From Microglena sp. YARC (lineage: Eukaryota > Chlorophyta > Chlorophyceae > Chlamydomonadales > Chlamydomonadaceae), in the NCBI GenBank assembly GCA_022414725.1, contig CM039463.1, forward strand, positions 75,458,310 through 75,522,309: a stretch of DNA of 64,000 bases, given 5' to 3'. This document shows positions 13,576-26,397 of the stretch, one piece after another. Within the stretch, counting starts at the first letter, position 1, and the number at the start of each line of letters is the position of its first letter. Made by a program: the position numbers and the translations under genes. Below the pieces are notes generated by a model. That model ran no database searches, was not told where the DNA came from, and saw only the letters and a list, made by a program, of their open reading frames with translations.

Positions 13576-13722
13576 TGTGATACACATATGTGTGCGTGCC
13601 ATGCAAAAAAGGCCAAAGGTAGGTTGCAAGACATATGCTTTCTGTGGGTATGCCATGCAACAAGGTCAAGGTAGTTGCAAGGCATATATATGTGTGCGTG
13701 CCATGCAACAAGGCCAAGGTAT
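13576..13722 (+). repeat. Degenerate edge copies of the 50-bp satellite
   Basis: Three diverged monomers are recognisable by gtgtgcgtgccatgcaa and gccaaggta words. Monomers at array edges usually escape homogenisation. These copies show that the array originally extended past the interruption. Confidence 0.85.
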
Positions 13723-15110
13723 TGATATAGGGAGAAACCCAAAACTATAATAGGGTCCCCAGCAATGGGTCCAAACGTGCAAAAATTGCTGAGGTCCATC
13801 AAGTCCATTCAAGTCTCTTTAGCCTGTTTGGCTATCCTAGGACTGTAACAGACGTACATTCGAGTAGGGGTGACAAACAAAGTGGGCAGTGCACGTGCAG
13901 CCTACCAAACATACATATTGTGCATACAGTGCATGTGCAGCCTACCAAACATGCATACAGTGCATACAGTGCTGTGGTGTTGTAGCTGAGACCAAACGTC
14001 CGTAAATGGTCAAACCCTTTTGACCGCAGTCCAGTCCCCCTTGACTCCATCAAGCCGAGGGCACATTTGGTATCCAGTAGGGCACCAGGAAAAATGCAAT
14101 CAATCATCATCATTCATCATCATCATGCATCATCATCATCATAGGCACGCTATTAGCTAAGCACACTGTTTCTTTTTTGGGATACACATGGCAGCTTCCA
14201 GCCAGCTCCATGAGTCAGCTAGTGGCTTGATCCCAAACCTTTCAAGCGCATTGGAATGCCTGTTGTAACAGCTATAAGATGCACTTTCTAACCTCAGGTT
14301 TGCCCCAAGGACATGGAAAGGGAGGTGCATAAAGGTTGCAATGAGTAGATAAAAAATAAACAGTGGCCAGGCAGTGTGTGTACTACCAATCTTTAGTCCC
14401 GACACATGTAATGCCTTTAGTGGCTAATACATGCATCCAAAAGGTGGATTTATTATTGACAGAAGCGGGTTGGCTTTATGAAATTAATAAGATGTTATAT
14501 GTATAAGACAAAAAAACTTTCCCAGTGCCTTTATTAAAACCCTACTAAACACTCTCTCAAATATGTTATAAAAAGCTTAGGCCACGCTTCAAGTACTGGT
14601 GGGGTACTGGGGTGTGTTGCAAATGCCATGGGCAGGAAAGCAACTGCTGCTGTTTATAGAGAGTTACGCCTGCTATGGGTAGTAGCAGTGGGAGGAGGAC
14701 CACTCCATGTGGCACTAGCCTGGTGCTGTGAAACTGACTGCTCTGCGGGTTCTGGCGAGAGCACGTTTGGTCCATCAGCCTGGCTGAGTTCATTTGTGGC
14801 AGATGAGCTTATGCATGGCAGGGCACGAAATAATCTTGAAAGCTTTGTGGGTGATGCATGCTGGTCAGCAGTTATAGCTGCGAAGGACGTGGATGGAGAC
14901 AAAGGGGTAGGAGTGTAGTAGAGTATTCTGCTGCTAGTCTATATATCTGGGTATAAGCACCGAAGATTCAGTTACTGGAAATCTTGAGTTGCCTTTTCGA
15001 CACGCCCAATGGTCTAGCTCTCCGTTTCAAGGATTTTGGAAATGGCCTGTATGTATGAAAGTGAGCAAAGAGGCATATGAGTACATACATAATAAATGTA
15101 ATAATAATTA
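13723..15110. other. Unassigned single-copy-looking region
   Basis: It contains a short direct repeat (gtgcagcctaccaaacat, about 50 bp apart near 13,897-13,955) and a (atc)n microsatellite at about 14,104-14,143. Open frames at 14,628-14,918 (plus) and 14,654-14,902 (minus) overlap each other. Neither has a recognisable domain, so I call no gene. Confidence 0.4.
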
Positions 15111-15121
15111 AGCACGGGGAT

Positions 15122-15200
15122 TTATTTTAGCGCTAATGAGTGCTAATAGTGCTACTAGCACTAAGCTCCTAAGCCCCCCCCCCCCCTCCTGACCCTATAT
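15122..15200 (+). repeat. Dispersed repeat with internal poly-C tract, copy 1
   Basis: The order is a TTTTAG-type start, several gcrctaat/gcacta words, ctaagctcct, a C-run of about 14, then tcctgaccctata. The same order of words occurs at 56,566-56,641, inside a HYDIN intron. It is therefore a dispersed element in which the C-run sits at a fixed internal position. Confidence 0.7.
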
Positions 15201-15255
15201 ATATAATAAAGTATATACTAATGACGTATATAGTAAGCTGATCATGTAAGCAGGA

Positions 15256-16136
15256 ATATACAGAAAAATATCCAGTATACAGAATAAGTATCCAGCATAC
15301 AGAATAAAAGTATCCACAATACAGAATAAGTATCCAGTATACAGAATACAAGCATCCAGTACACAGAATAAGTATCCAGTATACAGAATAAGTATCCAGT
15401 ATACAGAATAAGTATCCAGTATACAGAATAAGTATCCAGTATACAGAATAAGTATCCAGTATACAGAATAAGTATCTAGTATACAGAATACAAGTATCTA
15501 GTATACAGAATAAGTATCGAGTATACAGAATACAAGGATCCAGTATACAGAATAAGTATCTAGTATACAGAATAAGTATCTAGTATACAGAATAAAAGTA
15601 TCTAGTATACAGAATAAGAATCCAGTATACAGAATAAGTATCCAGTATACAGAATAAGTATGCAGTATACAGAATAAAAGTATCTAGTATACAGAATAAG
15701 TATCCAGTATACAGAATAAGTATCCAGTATACAGAATAAGTATCCAGTATACAGAATAAAAGTATGTAGTATACAGAATAAGTATCCAGTATACAGAATA
15801 AGTATCCAGTATACAGAATAAGTATCCAGTATACAGAATAAAAGTATCCAGTACACAGAATAAAAGTATCTAGTATACATAATAAAAGAATCCAGTATAC
15901 AGAAAACAAGTATCTAGTATTCAGAATAAAAGTATCCAGTATACAGAATAAAAAGTATCCAGTATACAGAATAAGTATCTAGTATACAGAATAAAAGTAT
16001 CTAGTATACAGAATAAGTATCCAGTATACAGAATAAGTATCAAGTATACAGAATAAGTATGTAGTATACAGAATAAAAGTATCAAGTATACAGAATAAGT
16101 ATCCAGTATACAGAATAAAAGTATCTAGTATACATA
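15256..16136 (+). repeat. 20-bp satellite, about 44 units
   Basis: Head-to-tail copies of agtatccagtatacagaata, with 18-23-bp variants that differ mainly in the aataag, aataaaag or aatacaag linker and in ccag/ctag. The minus strand is open for 109 codons, but that frame is only the repeat. A second, shorter array of the same unit and orientation lies at 28,300-28,560. Confidence 0.97.
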
Positions 16137-16138
16137 AT

Positions 16139-16350
16139 CACTATGGAAACAGGTTTGGACGTTAAACGACATTAAACGACGTTATATGACATTAAAGCGA
16201 GTTAAATACAAGTTAAGCAGGTTAAACCAAGGTTAGCTTTAAATTATCAAACGTTTATTCTCCCTTCACGACACCTCAAAAGGGTCAAACTCCTCGACCC
16301 CACCCCTAGATAAGCGTAAACACAAGTTAACACAGGTTAAAACCAGTTAT
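16139..16350 (+). repeat. gttaa-rich flank of the 20-bp satellite, right end
   Basis: It starts with cactatggaaacagg and ggacgttaaa, followed by many short gttaa words. The reverse complement of this start flanks the other 20-bp array on its left (28,272-28,300). The two flanks therefore look like opposite ends of one type of element with inverted termini. Confidence 0.65.
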
Positions 16351-17310
16351 CTTACTTTATGTTGCGTCTTGCATCGCGATATGCGACATTCCTATGCAGG
16401 GTCACAAGGGAAAGCAACTGCCAGCCTAGGATTTCCCCGTCAGAATCGCAGGCAGACGACAGACTTCACCCCGGCTCATCCCGACTTATCATCCCGCGCA
16501 GGCAGACGACAGACTTCATCCCGGCTCATCCCGACTTATCTTCCCGCGCATGCTGTAAATCGCTGGCTTCGACACACAAATCCGCTAAATCGAAATCCGC
16601 GGAGCATCAGCATCAGCGAGCAGCCAAGCAGGGAGCTATATGGAATGCTTACCATGGAGGAGCTCGCTTTCACCATGTGTGCCGTTTGTGCAGGCCGCAG
16701 TTAGGGCGCAGTAAACTTTACCCCGCCCATCGTGCACAAACTCAATTAGTTAGTCGCTGGAGCGCAGCGCCCTTAGGTAGCATTTCCGGGCGCATGCTGT
16801 CTAGCGCTGGCTTCAACTCACACAAAACGCACTTGCGTGTACTGCAAGCATCACTGCTTACCCTGGAGCTCGCTCGCAAGAGCAGCTACCGCAAAAAAAT
16901 TATAAATGCTCGTCTGCCTGTTGACTCGTGAGCGCTTCGCCCACAGCGCTCAAAAACATAACGGCCTTTCTAGTTAGTCGCAATGCCATGAAAGAAAGGA
17001 AGCAAGGATACCGGGGAGCGTTTCAGGAAGTACGAGAGAAAGAGAGAATGAGAGAGAGAGAGAGAGAGAGGGAGACATGTACATCTTTCAAATTCAAAAT
17101 CCTCTCGTGCTCACCTGCTCCTTGCCAATAAATCTAGCGGCTGCCAGTCTTTGCACACATTACGACCAGCCAACGAACTCAGGCTCCTCAGTCCGAACTT
17201 CAAAGATGCTTCGCGCTAACGGTACCGCCCTCAAAACCAGAGGTTGTTGTTCGTTGACGCCATGCATTGATTTTATCGCGCTGACCCTTGCACCACTCAG
17301 GGAACCGACC
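16351..17310. other. Unassigned region with short duplications
   Basis: A 50-bp segment starting gcaggcagacgacagacttc is duplicated in tandem at 16,448-16,547. A gcgcatgctgt-gctggcttc motif recurs at about 16,546 and 16,790. A (GA)n tract covers about 17,050-17,075. The plus strand is open for 190 codons from 16,359, spanning the duplication, but shows no domain that I recognise. Confidence 0.45.
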
Positions 17311-17730
17311 GATTATCTGAGGAGCATCTAGATACGTACCTGCTTATTTCAAATTATTATCTCAGATATTTATCTCAGATACTGAACAGATACTATCTAG
17401 ATGGTATCTAGATATCACAGATACTGGTGCATAGATACTGATATCTGTAGTATCTAGATACTGCCTAGAGAGTATCTAGACAATATCTAGATACGGATAT
17501 CTGTATTTCTAGATACTTCTTAGAGAGTATCTAAACAATATCTAGATACGGATATCTGTATTGCTAGATACTGTTTAGATAGCGTCTAAACAATATCTGA
17601 AACCGTACATGCGCCTGTACCTGTGGTAGCTAGATAACATCTAAATAGTATCTGTGCAATATCTGAGATAAATATCTAAGATAATAATTTGAAATGAGCA
17701 GATACGTATCTGGATGCTCTTCAGATAATC
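17311..17730. mobile_element. Fold-back/MITE-like element with long inverted termini
   Basis: The left end (gattatctga, then ggagcatctagatacgtacc and the following bases) pairs with the right end (tcagataatc) over about 70 bp with a few mismatches. The interior consists of repeated gatatctgta and atctagata words, including two copies of a segment of about 68 bp. Nearly the whole 420 bp can therefore fold on itself. There is no coding capacity. The flanking cga/tcga could be a short target duplication, but that is uncertain. Confidence 0.8.
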
Positions 17731-17927
17731 TCGAAATTGTATTACAAATTGTTCATGGTGATCTTAAAATCATCCCATGAGTTAGTTTACATGTATATTA
17801 AGTAAAGTTGTACTTCTTGAGTCAGTCATTCAGCCAGTTAGGCATCCATATGTCAGTCAGGTGGCTACTTATAAATTGGAAGAGTAGTTCGTCAGCAGGC
17901 TACGTGAGCTAAGGCAAGGACCAGCAT

Positions 17928-19075
17928 GGGAGGGCAGGCTATATACACTAAGACAGGTTGTGGGACCAAAAATAGAGGGCATGCTACATGAGCTGAGGCT
18001 GGGACTAGCATTGGAGGGCAGGCTACATGGGCAGAGGCAAGGACCAGCATTATTGGAGGGCAGGCTACATGAGCGGAGGCAGGGACCAGCAATGGAGGGC
18101 CAGCTACAAGAGCATAGGCAGGGACCAGCAATGGAAGGTAGGCTAAATGAGTGACGATAGGGACCATCAGTGGAGGGCAGGCTACATGAGCGGAGGCAGG
18201 GCCCAGTAATGGAGGTCAGGCTACATGAGTGGAGGCAAGGACCAGCAATGGAGGGCAGATTACGAGAGCGGAGGCAAGGACCAGCATTGCAGGGCAGGGA
18301 CCAGCAATGGAGCGCAGGCTACATGAGCGGAGGCATGGACCAGCAATGGAGGGCAGGCTACATGAGTGGAGGCAGGGACCAGCAATGGAGCGCAGGCTAC
18401 ATGAGCGGAGGCAGGGACCAGCAATGGAGGGCAGCCTTCATGAGCGGAGGCATGGAGCAGCATTGGACGGCAGGCTATCCTACATGAGCGGAGGAAGGGA
18501 CCAGCAATGGAAGGTAGGCTACATGAGTGAAGACAGGGACCAGCAATGGAGGGCAGGCTACATGAGCGGAGGTTGGGACCAGCATTGGAGGGCAGACTAC
18601 GAGAGCGGAGGCAGGGACCAGCAATGGAGCGCAGGCTACATGAGTGACGGCAGGGACCATCAATGGAGCGCAGCCTACATGAGCGGAGGCAGGGACCAGC
18701 AATGGAAGGTAGGCTACACGAGTGAAGACAGGGACCAGCAACGGAGGGCAGGCTACATGAGCACAGGCATGGAGCAGCATTGGACGGCAGGCTACATAAG
18801 CGGAGGAAGGGACCAGCAATGGAAGGTAGGCTACATGAGTGAAGACAGGGACCAGCAATGGAGGGCAGGCTACATGAGTGGAGGTAGGGACCAGCATTGG
18901 AGGGCAGACTACGAGAGCGGAGGCAGGGACCCAGCATTGGAAGGTAGACTACACGAGTGACGACAGGGACCATCAATGGAGGGCAGGCTATATGTATGAG
19001 AGGGGCCAGGCCGAGGGACCCGCACTGGAAGGCTGGCTACATGAGCTAGGGCAGCGGACCAGCAATTGAAAGCAG
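17928..19075 (+). repeat. 39-bp minisatellite, about 28 units
   Basis: The unit contains catgagcggaggcagggacc and agcaatggagggcaggcta. Because 39 bp is 13 codons, both strands stay open over long stretches (243 codons on plus from 18,229 and 238 on minus to 18,260). Breaks between frames are caused by indels. Codon position shows no constraint, and there is no start context or flanking exon, so I treat it as a minisatellite. Confidence 0.9.
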
Positions 19076-19334
19076 GCTATCTGAGCATGGGGTGAGCTAT
19101 CTCTTAAGAGCATTCCCATGCATGACAATACATGCATGACTAACCCCGTACAGTCTGGTTGACTCATGGAACTAAGTATCAAAATAATGAAATTGTATTG
19201 ATGCCCATGGGCAGGCAAGAGCGTAAGATGTATCCTACCTTTCAGTAGATGGGACTGCAACCTCTCGGAGGCATCAGTAGCCCCAGTATCCCACTTAGTG
19301 TAGACCACGTCCTTCACTTGGAAATCTCCCTACA

Positions 19335-20065
19335 TAAATGAGGGACCAGATGAGCTGAGTGAGATGCTGTGAGTGATCAATGTGCTGAGTGAAGATATGA
19401 GCTAAGTGATGAGATGAGCTGAGTGAGATGATGCGCTAAGCGTTGAAACATGTTGAGTAAGATGCACCATGTGAGGAGATGCAATGAGTGATGAGATGAG
19501 CTGAGTGAGATCATGCGATAAGATGATATGGGTTGAGTGAAATGCACTATGTGATGAGATGCGCAAAGTGATGAGATGAGCTAGGTCACATGAAATGAGT
19601 GAGATGCACTGATTGATGAGCTGAGCTGAGCGAGATGCGATAAGTGAGGAGATAAGCTTAATGGGATGAGCTGACAAGCTGAGCTGAGCTGAGCGAGATG
19701 AGCTAAGCGAGAAGATAAGCTGAATGGGATGAGCTGAGCGAGCTGGGCTGAGTGATGAGCTGAGCTAAGAAGGATGCGCTAAGTGAGGAGATGAACTGAG
19801 ATAGATGAGATGAGTGAGATACGCTAATTTTCTGGGCTAAGGGATGAGACAAGCTGAATGAGATGATCTGCATTGCAAATTTAGGCGGTCTTTGGCAGGT
19901 CTTTGGCACCCTTTTCCACCCCCCCTGCAGACCCCCCCCCCACCCCCCCCCCCCCCACCACACACACATGCACCTTTTAAGGCCACATAAAAGGTTGCCT
20001 AAGCCCCCAACAAATCAGCAATGCTGAGTGAGATACGCTGAGTGATGAGACGACCCGAGTAACAT
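19335..20065 (+). repeat. GA/GT-skewed degenerate repeat (gagctgag, gatgagctga)
   Basis: Irregular repeats of tgagctgag, gtgagatg and gatgagctaag run for about 700 bp with strong purine skew on the plus strand. A C-rich block at about 19,918-19,960 interrupts them. No fixed unit length is visible. The word pattern resembles class-switch-type sequence only by composition. Confidence 0.75.
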
Positions 20066-21880
20066 GATCTGGGCCAATGAGGATGTCATAAAGAATTAAG
20101 AGCTGAACTTACATTGTGATGGCTATCAGTATGGTATGGTAATCTATGAAGGGCAGGGAGCACGGCAAGGGGCTGGGATGTGATAAAGCGCATGCGTTAG
20201 AGAGCAATGAAGGGCAGGATGCAGGGTTGTGCATGATGGGGAGGATGGCAGTGAATGCCACGAGAGGGGAGTACGGCATGGAAGGTCAAGGGGACCAGAT
20301 CAGGGCAGGGCGGACAGCAGGACAGGGCATCGCGTACCCGAGGTGCCAGCTTCTGGGGGGTGTTGTTTGGCCTGCAAGCATTCCAAGTTGTTGGGGGATG
20401 GGTCAATGGGTAAGAGCACAGGCATGGGCATGGTGGGGTTTCAGGCGACTAACAAAGTAAGATCCAGACTTAGGTGCAGCTAAGAATCCAGGAGGCAAGG
20501 ATAGCTGAGTCGCGGTGAGCGATGGGCATCTTCGGGAGTAGGGGGGATGAAAAGAAGCCCAGATCTTTCAGGCAGCCCTCTCTGACATCCAATCGAGATG
20601 GGATTGAAAGGAGCCTTTGTATTTATTCGCTAGCATTCTCGGAATGTTTCAACTGTTCAATCAACGACAGCATGCGCAATGAGTGATGCAACGCCTGCGA
20701 CTCTGATTGCTTGCTGGTTTGAATGCGTACCAGCGGAAACTGGCGTTTGGTCCTGCCTATTCAAACTTCGAGCGAAGGAGCGCGGGATGTATGCGGGGGT
20801 GTATGCCAGGGGTGTATGCCCCTGGTGCCCGCTGGTGCCCTGGGCTGTGCTGGGAGTGTGCGTGAAGCATTTGCTGAAGGGGGCAGATTCCTTCAAGCCA
20901 TGCTGTGTCAGGACAGGTCTGCAGATTGTCCACTGCAGGACTGCCATTGCTTGTGGCCTGACGAGTTTTGCCAAGCAATTAACCGCTATCATGGCAGTTA
21001 TAAATCTCTGATATAAATAGACTGACCCACATACCGGTAAATACAATTAACGGTATCATTAATATATTTCAATGCATGGACACGACACTTTATTATCTGT
21101 GTTAAGTCAGCTAGACACCTAGACTCCTAGGCATATCTTTGAACTATCTTTACACGGATGATGTAACAAGTAACTAACAGAGTTCAAGTTCACGTACACG
21201 GTATCCGGTTCTTTAAAGTATGGAGTGGTGCTGTCCGTGTTTACTCCACCAGCAGACGGCGAGCAACTTAAATCCCTTCGTTCCACGGTAGGTATATTAA
21301 TGTATTCCTGGTGTCTGTGGGTAGATGACAGTGAGCAACACGGAGTCAGGGCATCTGAAAACATTATAGCAATCAAATCGAAACCGTTTTAAGGAGGTTA
21401 CAGTAGGCGCATGATATGTGGCAGAATATAGAGATGGCGGATGGCACCCAAAATCATGGCGGATGTCAAGGTTGGCGGATGTTACAGATTTAGGGCGCTC
21501 CATTAAATTGGCCCTGGTTACCAAGGCCGGATGGCGGAATCCTTTTTACATGTTTCAAATTCAAATCAGATTTAAGTGTGTCTTAGAAAATGAGTTCTAC
21601 TGGGCATAAAGCAGGAGCAAAAATAATTATTGGACCTGTCACCCTGTGTATACAACTTGAGGAGGGCTGACCCCCCCCCCCCCCCCCCCCCCTCCGTGAA
21701 ATAATAAATCCCCCCAACTTCACCCCACGTGAAGCCCTTAACTTCAGCCCCCCACCTTATAGCACCCACCATATAGCACCAATAGCTGCATAGCATGAAG
21801 TGGGGAAATAGCATGCCGTGGTGCCCTTGAGAGCGTGTGCGAGTTTCAAAAGGGCGAGGTTTCAATAACACAAAAACTCA
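20066..21880. other. Unassigned region between repeat blocks
   Basis: Opposing open frames at 20,657-21,046 (minus) and 20,679-21,011 (plus) overlap fully, so at most one could be real. Neither is recognisable. A triplet of gatggcggatg words lies at 21,430-21,475 and a C-run of about 23 at 21,669-21,692. I see no RNA gene here. Confidence 0.4.
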
Positions 21881-21884
21881 AAAT

Positions 21885-23310
21885 CTAACAGATCACACAG
21901 ACTAGGCAGATGCCTGCAATATGAGCACATGACTAATTCAGCTGGTCGTCTGCTGTACATATAGCAGACCACTGACTTGCAGCTGCCCTAGAAGCTGTAC
22001 GTATAATATAAACACAGGCTAGCGCCTGCAATGGACAGACCAACGAGCTGGAGCTGCTATACATATTGTCTGCCACGCCTGCAATCTAAACACAACACTC
22101 CGACTCTGCAGATCAACAGACTAGGCAGATGCCTGCAATATGAGCACATGACTAATTCAGCTGTCGTCTGCTGTACATATAGCAGACCACTAAACTTGCA
22201 GCTGCCTAGCAGCCGTACATATAATATAAAAAAGGTTGGCGCCTGCAAAGTACAGACAAGATGTTCTGGAGCTGCTCTACATATAGTCTGCCACGCCTGC
22301 AAACTGAACAAGCCACTAATTCAGCTGGACTGCGGTACAAATAGCAGAGCGCCAGCTGGCAGCTGCCTAGCAGCTCCACAGATCATCTCAGCAGAGTGGT
22401 GCCTGCAATGCACAGACAGCAACCGCAGGAGACGCTGTATATATTGCCGGCCACACCTTCAATCTAAATACAACACTTCAACACAACAGATCACTAGACT
22501 AAAAAGGCAGTTGCCATGCAATCTGAACACGCCCTGATTCAGCTGGACTGCGGGTCAAATAGCAGAGCGCCAGGCTGGGTAGCTGCCTTGCAGCTCCACA
22601 GATCATCTCAGCAGGGTGGTGCCTGCAATGCACAGGGCAGGCAGGCAGTAGGCGCGGGAGACGCTCTACACATCGCCGGCCACACCCGCAATCTCAATAC
22701 AACACTTCAACTCTACCGATGACTAGACTGGAAGGGCAGCTACCTGCAATCTGAACACGCCACTAATTCAGCTGGGCTGCGGTACAAATAGCTAAGTGCA
22801 ATGCTGGGCAGCTGCCTAGCAGCTCCACACAGATCATCTCAGCAGAGTGGTGCCTGCAATGCACAGAAAATTTACCGCAGGAGACGCTGTACATATTGCC
22901 GGCCACACCTTCAATCTAAATACAACACTTCAACTCTACAGATCACTAGACTGGAAAGGCAGTTGCCTGCAATCTGAACACGCCACTAATTCAGCTGGGC
23001 TGCGGTACAAATAGCAGAGCGCCAGACCGGGCAGCTGCCTAGCAGCTCCACAGATCATCTCATCTGGGGGTGCCTACAATGCACAGGACAGGGCAGGCAG
23101 TAAGCGCGGGAGACGCTCTACATATCGTCAAGCAAACACCTGCAATCTAAATACAACACTTCAACTCTACAGATCATTAGACTGGAAGGGCAGCTACCTG
23201 CAATCTGAACACGCCACTAATTCAGCTGGAATGCGGTACAAATAACAGAGCGTCAGGCTGGGCAGCTGCCTGGCAGCTTAACAGATCATCTCATCAGGGG
23301 GGTGCCTGCT
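21885..23310 (+). repeat. About 225-bp tandem repeat, six to seven units
   Basis: The markers actaggcaga, cactaattcagctgg, tgcctgcaat and agcagctccacagatcatct recur every 219-230 bp (for example cactaattcagctgg near 22,313, 22,543, 22,763, 22,986 and 23,216). The first two units are a distinct subtype. No open frame is conserved across units. Confidence 0.9.
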
Positions 23311-23319
23311 ATGCACAGA

Positions 23320-25890
23320 CAGTAAGCAGTGGTGATGGCGGTTGCAGTGATGGTGGTTTGTGGTGGTGTTGTTGTAGGATATAAAAAGTACAGGGAGTGC
23401 ATTGCTCCTGGCTAGGGGCGGGTCAGGGAGGTGGCTGATCATGAGGAGGTGAGGCATGAACAGGTTTGGTGGCAGTGGTGTTGGCGGTGGCAGTGTGGTA
23501 GTTGTGGTAGGATGTTCAAGTAGAGGGAGTGCATTGCTCTGAATCAGGGGCGGGTCATGGAGGTTGCTGATCATGAGGAGGTGAGGCATGAACAGGTTTG
23601 GTAGCAGTGGTGGTTGGCGTGGCAGTGGCAGTGGTGTGGTAGGATGTACAAGTAGAGGGGGGATATTGCTCTGGTCAGGGACGGGTCAGGGAGGTTGCTG
23701 ATCATGAGGAGGTGAGGCATGAACTGGTTTGGTGGCAGTGGTGTTGGTGGTGGCGTTGGTGGTGGTGGTTATGGTAGGATGTTGAAGTAGAGGGAGTGCA
23801 TTGCTCTGGTCAGGGGCGGGTCAGGGAGGTTGCTGTCATGAGAAGGTGAGGCATGAACAGGTTTGGTGGCAGTGGTGTTGGCGGTGGCAGTGGTGGTAGT
23901 TGTAGTAGGACGTTCAAGTAGAGGGAGTGCATTGCTCTGGTCAGGGGTCATGGAGGTGGCTGATAATGAGAAGGTGAGGCATGAACAGGCCTGGTGGCAG
24001 TGGTGATGGCAGTGGTGGTGGTGGTAGGATGTATACGTCCAGGGAGTGATTGCTCTGGTCAGGGGCGGGTCAAGTAGGTGGCTGATCATGAGGAGGTGAG
24101 GCATGAACAGGTTTGGTGGCAGTGGTGTCGGCGGTGGCAGTGGTGGTAGTTGTGGTAGGATGTTTAGGTAGAGGGAGTGCATTGCTCTGGTAAGGGGCGT
24201 GTACGGGAGGTTGCTGATCATGAGGAGGTGAGGCATGAACAGGCCTGGTGGCAGTGGTGTTAGCGGTGGCAGTGGTGGTGGTGGTAGGATGTAAAAGTAC
24301 AGGGAGGTCATTGCTCTGGTCAGGGGCAGGTCAGGGAGGTGGCTGATCATGAGGAGGTGAGGCATGAACAGGTTTGGTGGCAGTGGTGTTGGCGGTGGCA
24401 GTGGTGGTGGTTGTGGTAGGATGTTCAAGTAGAGGGAGGGCATTGCTCTGGTCAGGGGCGGGTCATGGAGGTTGCTGATCATGAGGAGGTGAGGCATGAA
24501 CAGGCCTGGTGGCAGTGGTGTTGGCGGTGGCGGTGGTGGTAGGATGTAAAAGTACAGGGAGGGCATTGCTCTGGTCAGGGGCGGGTCAGGGAGGTTGCTG
24601 ATCATGAGGAGGTGAGGCATGAACAGGCCTGGTGGCAGTGGTGTTGGCGGTGGCAGTGGTGGTGGTGGTAGGATGTAAAAGTACAGGGAGTGCATTGCTC
24701 TGGTCAGGGGCGGGTCAGGGAGGTTGCTGATCATGAGGAGGTGAGGCATGAACAGGTTTGGTGGCAGTGGTGTTGGCGGTGGTGGTGTTGGTGGTTGTGG
24801 TAGGATGTTTCAGTTGAGGGAATGCATTGCTCTGGCCAGGGGTCATGGAGGTGGCTGATTGTGAGGAGGTGAGGCATGAACTTGTTTGGTGGCAGTGGTG
24901 TTGGCAGTGGCAGTGGTGGTGGTTGTGGTAGGACGTTAAAGTAGAGGGAGTGCATTGCTCTGGTCAGGGGCGGGTCAGGGAGGTTGCTGATCATGAGGAG
25001 GTGAGGCATGAACAGGTTTGGTGGCAGTGGTGTTGGCCGTGGCAGTGGTGGTGGTTGTGGTAGGATGTTGAAGTAGAGGGAGTGCATTGCTCTGGTCAGG
25101 GGTCATGGAGGTGGCTGATCATGAGGAGGTGAGGCATTAACAGGCCTGGTGGCAGTGGTGTTGGTGGTAGGATGTAAAAGTACAGGGAATGCATTGCTCT
25201 GGTCAGGGGCGGGTCAGGGAGGTTGCTGATCATGAGGAGGTGAGGCATGAACAGGTTTGGTGGCAGTGGTGTCGGCGGTGGCAGTGGTGGTAGTTGCGGT
25301 AGGATGTTTAGGTAGAGGGAGTGCATTGCTCTGGTAAGGGGCGTGTAAGGGAGGTCGCTGATCATGAGGAGGTGAGGCATGAACAGGTTTGGTGGCAGTG
25401 GTGTTAGCGATGGCAGTGGTGGTGGTTGTGGTAGGATGTTGAAGTAGAGGGAGGGCATTGCTCTGGTCAGGGGCGGGTCAGGGAGGTTGCTGATCATGAG
25501 GAGGTGAGGCATGAACAGGTTTGGTGGCAGTGGTGTTGGCGGTGGCAGTGTTGGTGGTTGTGGTAGGATGTTGAAGTAGAGGGAGTGCATTGCTCTGGTC
25601 AGGGGCGGGTCAGGGAGGTGGCTGGTCATGAGGAGGTGAGGCATGAACAGGTTTGGTGGCAGTGGTGTTTGGGGTGGCGGTGTTGTTGGTTGTGGTCGGA
25701 TGTTTAAATAGAGGGAGGCAATTGCTCTGGTCAGGGGTCATGGAGGGGGCTGATCATGAGGAGGTGGAGCATGAACAGGCCTGGTGGCAGTGGTGATGGC
25801 AGTAGTGGTGGTGGTAGGGTGTAAAAGTACAGGGAGTGCATTGCTCTGGTTAGGGGTGGGTCAGGGAGGTGGCTGATCATGAGGTGAGGC
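23320..25890 (-). repeat. About 130-bp tandem repeat, about 20 units, open on the minus strand
   Basis: Markers such as gatcatgaggaggtgaggca and gggagtgcattgctctggtc recur every 117-132 bp. On the minus strand most units are 129 or 132 bp (43 or 44 codons), which gives a 326-codon open frame (23,769-24,749) and shorter ones. Their repeat begins MPHLLMISNLPDPPLTRAM and ends in a proline run. Frames change wherever a unit length is not a multiple of three, and there is no flanking gene structure. It is probably a minisatellite. Confidence 0.88.
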
Positions 25891-26396
25891 ATTAACTAAT
25901 ACCTAATCGCCTAATCATCACACACACGCCAGGCTCTAGAGCAGCCGAAGCCGCAAGACTTATATTCGCTAATGAAGCTTCGTTATGCTTCTATTGGCTG
26001 GAAGTGCGATTGGGTATACGTTGGCTTACGCAGGCTGCAGTTGCGCCCATCTGAAGTTGGGTGAGTTTCGTGGTGCGCCTGGCTCCCTTGAGGTCCGCCG
26101 AGACTGTTGAAGTGCATGTCAGTGGTTTGGTTGCGATGCGGCGTAAAATGCGGATGCTCGTGAGTTGCGAGTGTTGCTCGGCTTCTGTAAAGTGCTTGAA
26201 GCGTTGATTGGTGCGAAAGAGAATATCTGGAAATCCAGATATTCGAGTTAGTCAGCTACGCGTCAGACACTCGAGAGACGGTACAGTCACTCAGATACGG
26301 TACAGAGATTGGCGCGTTCCCTGAGTGCACCTAGCGCCATTGCGTCAGTGGCGCCAGTCCAGCTCTCTTAGCTAACCTAACCATCCCACCTTCCGC
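25891..26396. other. Unassigned, possible upstream part of an unknown gene
   Basis: There is no clear product. A short palindrome gaatatctggaaatccagat lies at about 26,221-26,240. The segment ends in a textbook acceptor (ctaacctaac branch-like sequence, pyrimidines, cag at about 26,397) that leads into the candidate exon that follows. Confidence 0.35.
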
Positions 26397-26397
26397 A

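Noticed and set aside
18229..18976. 243-codon (plus) and 238-codon (minus) frames
   Set aside because: Both strands are open because the minisatellite unit is 39 bp. No constraint or flanking exon is seen.
19335..20065. Immunoglobulin switch-like region
   Set aside because: Similarity is only in GAGCTGAG-type words. The organism has no such system, so it is simply a skewed repeat.
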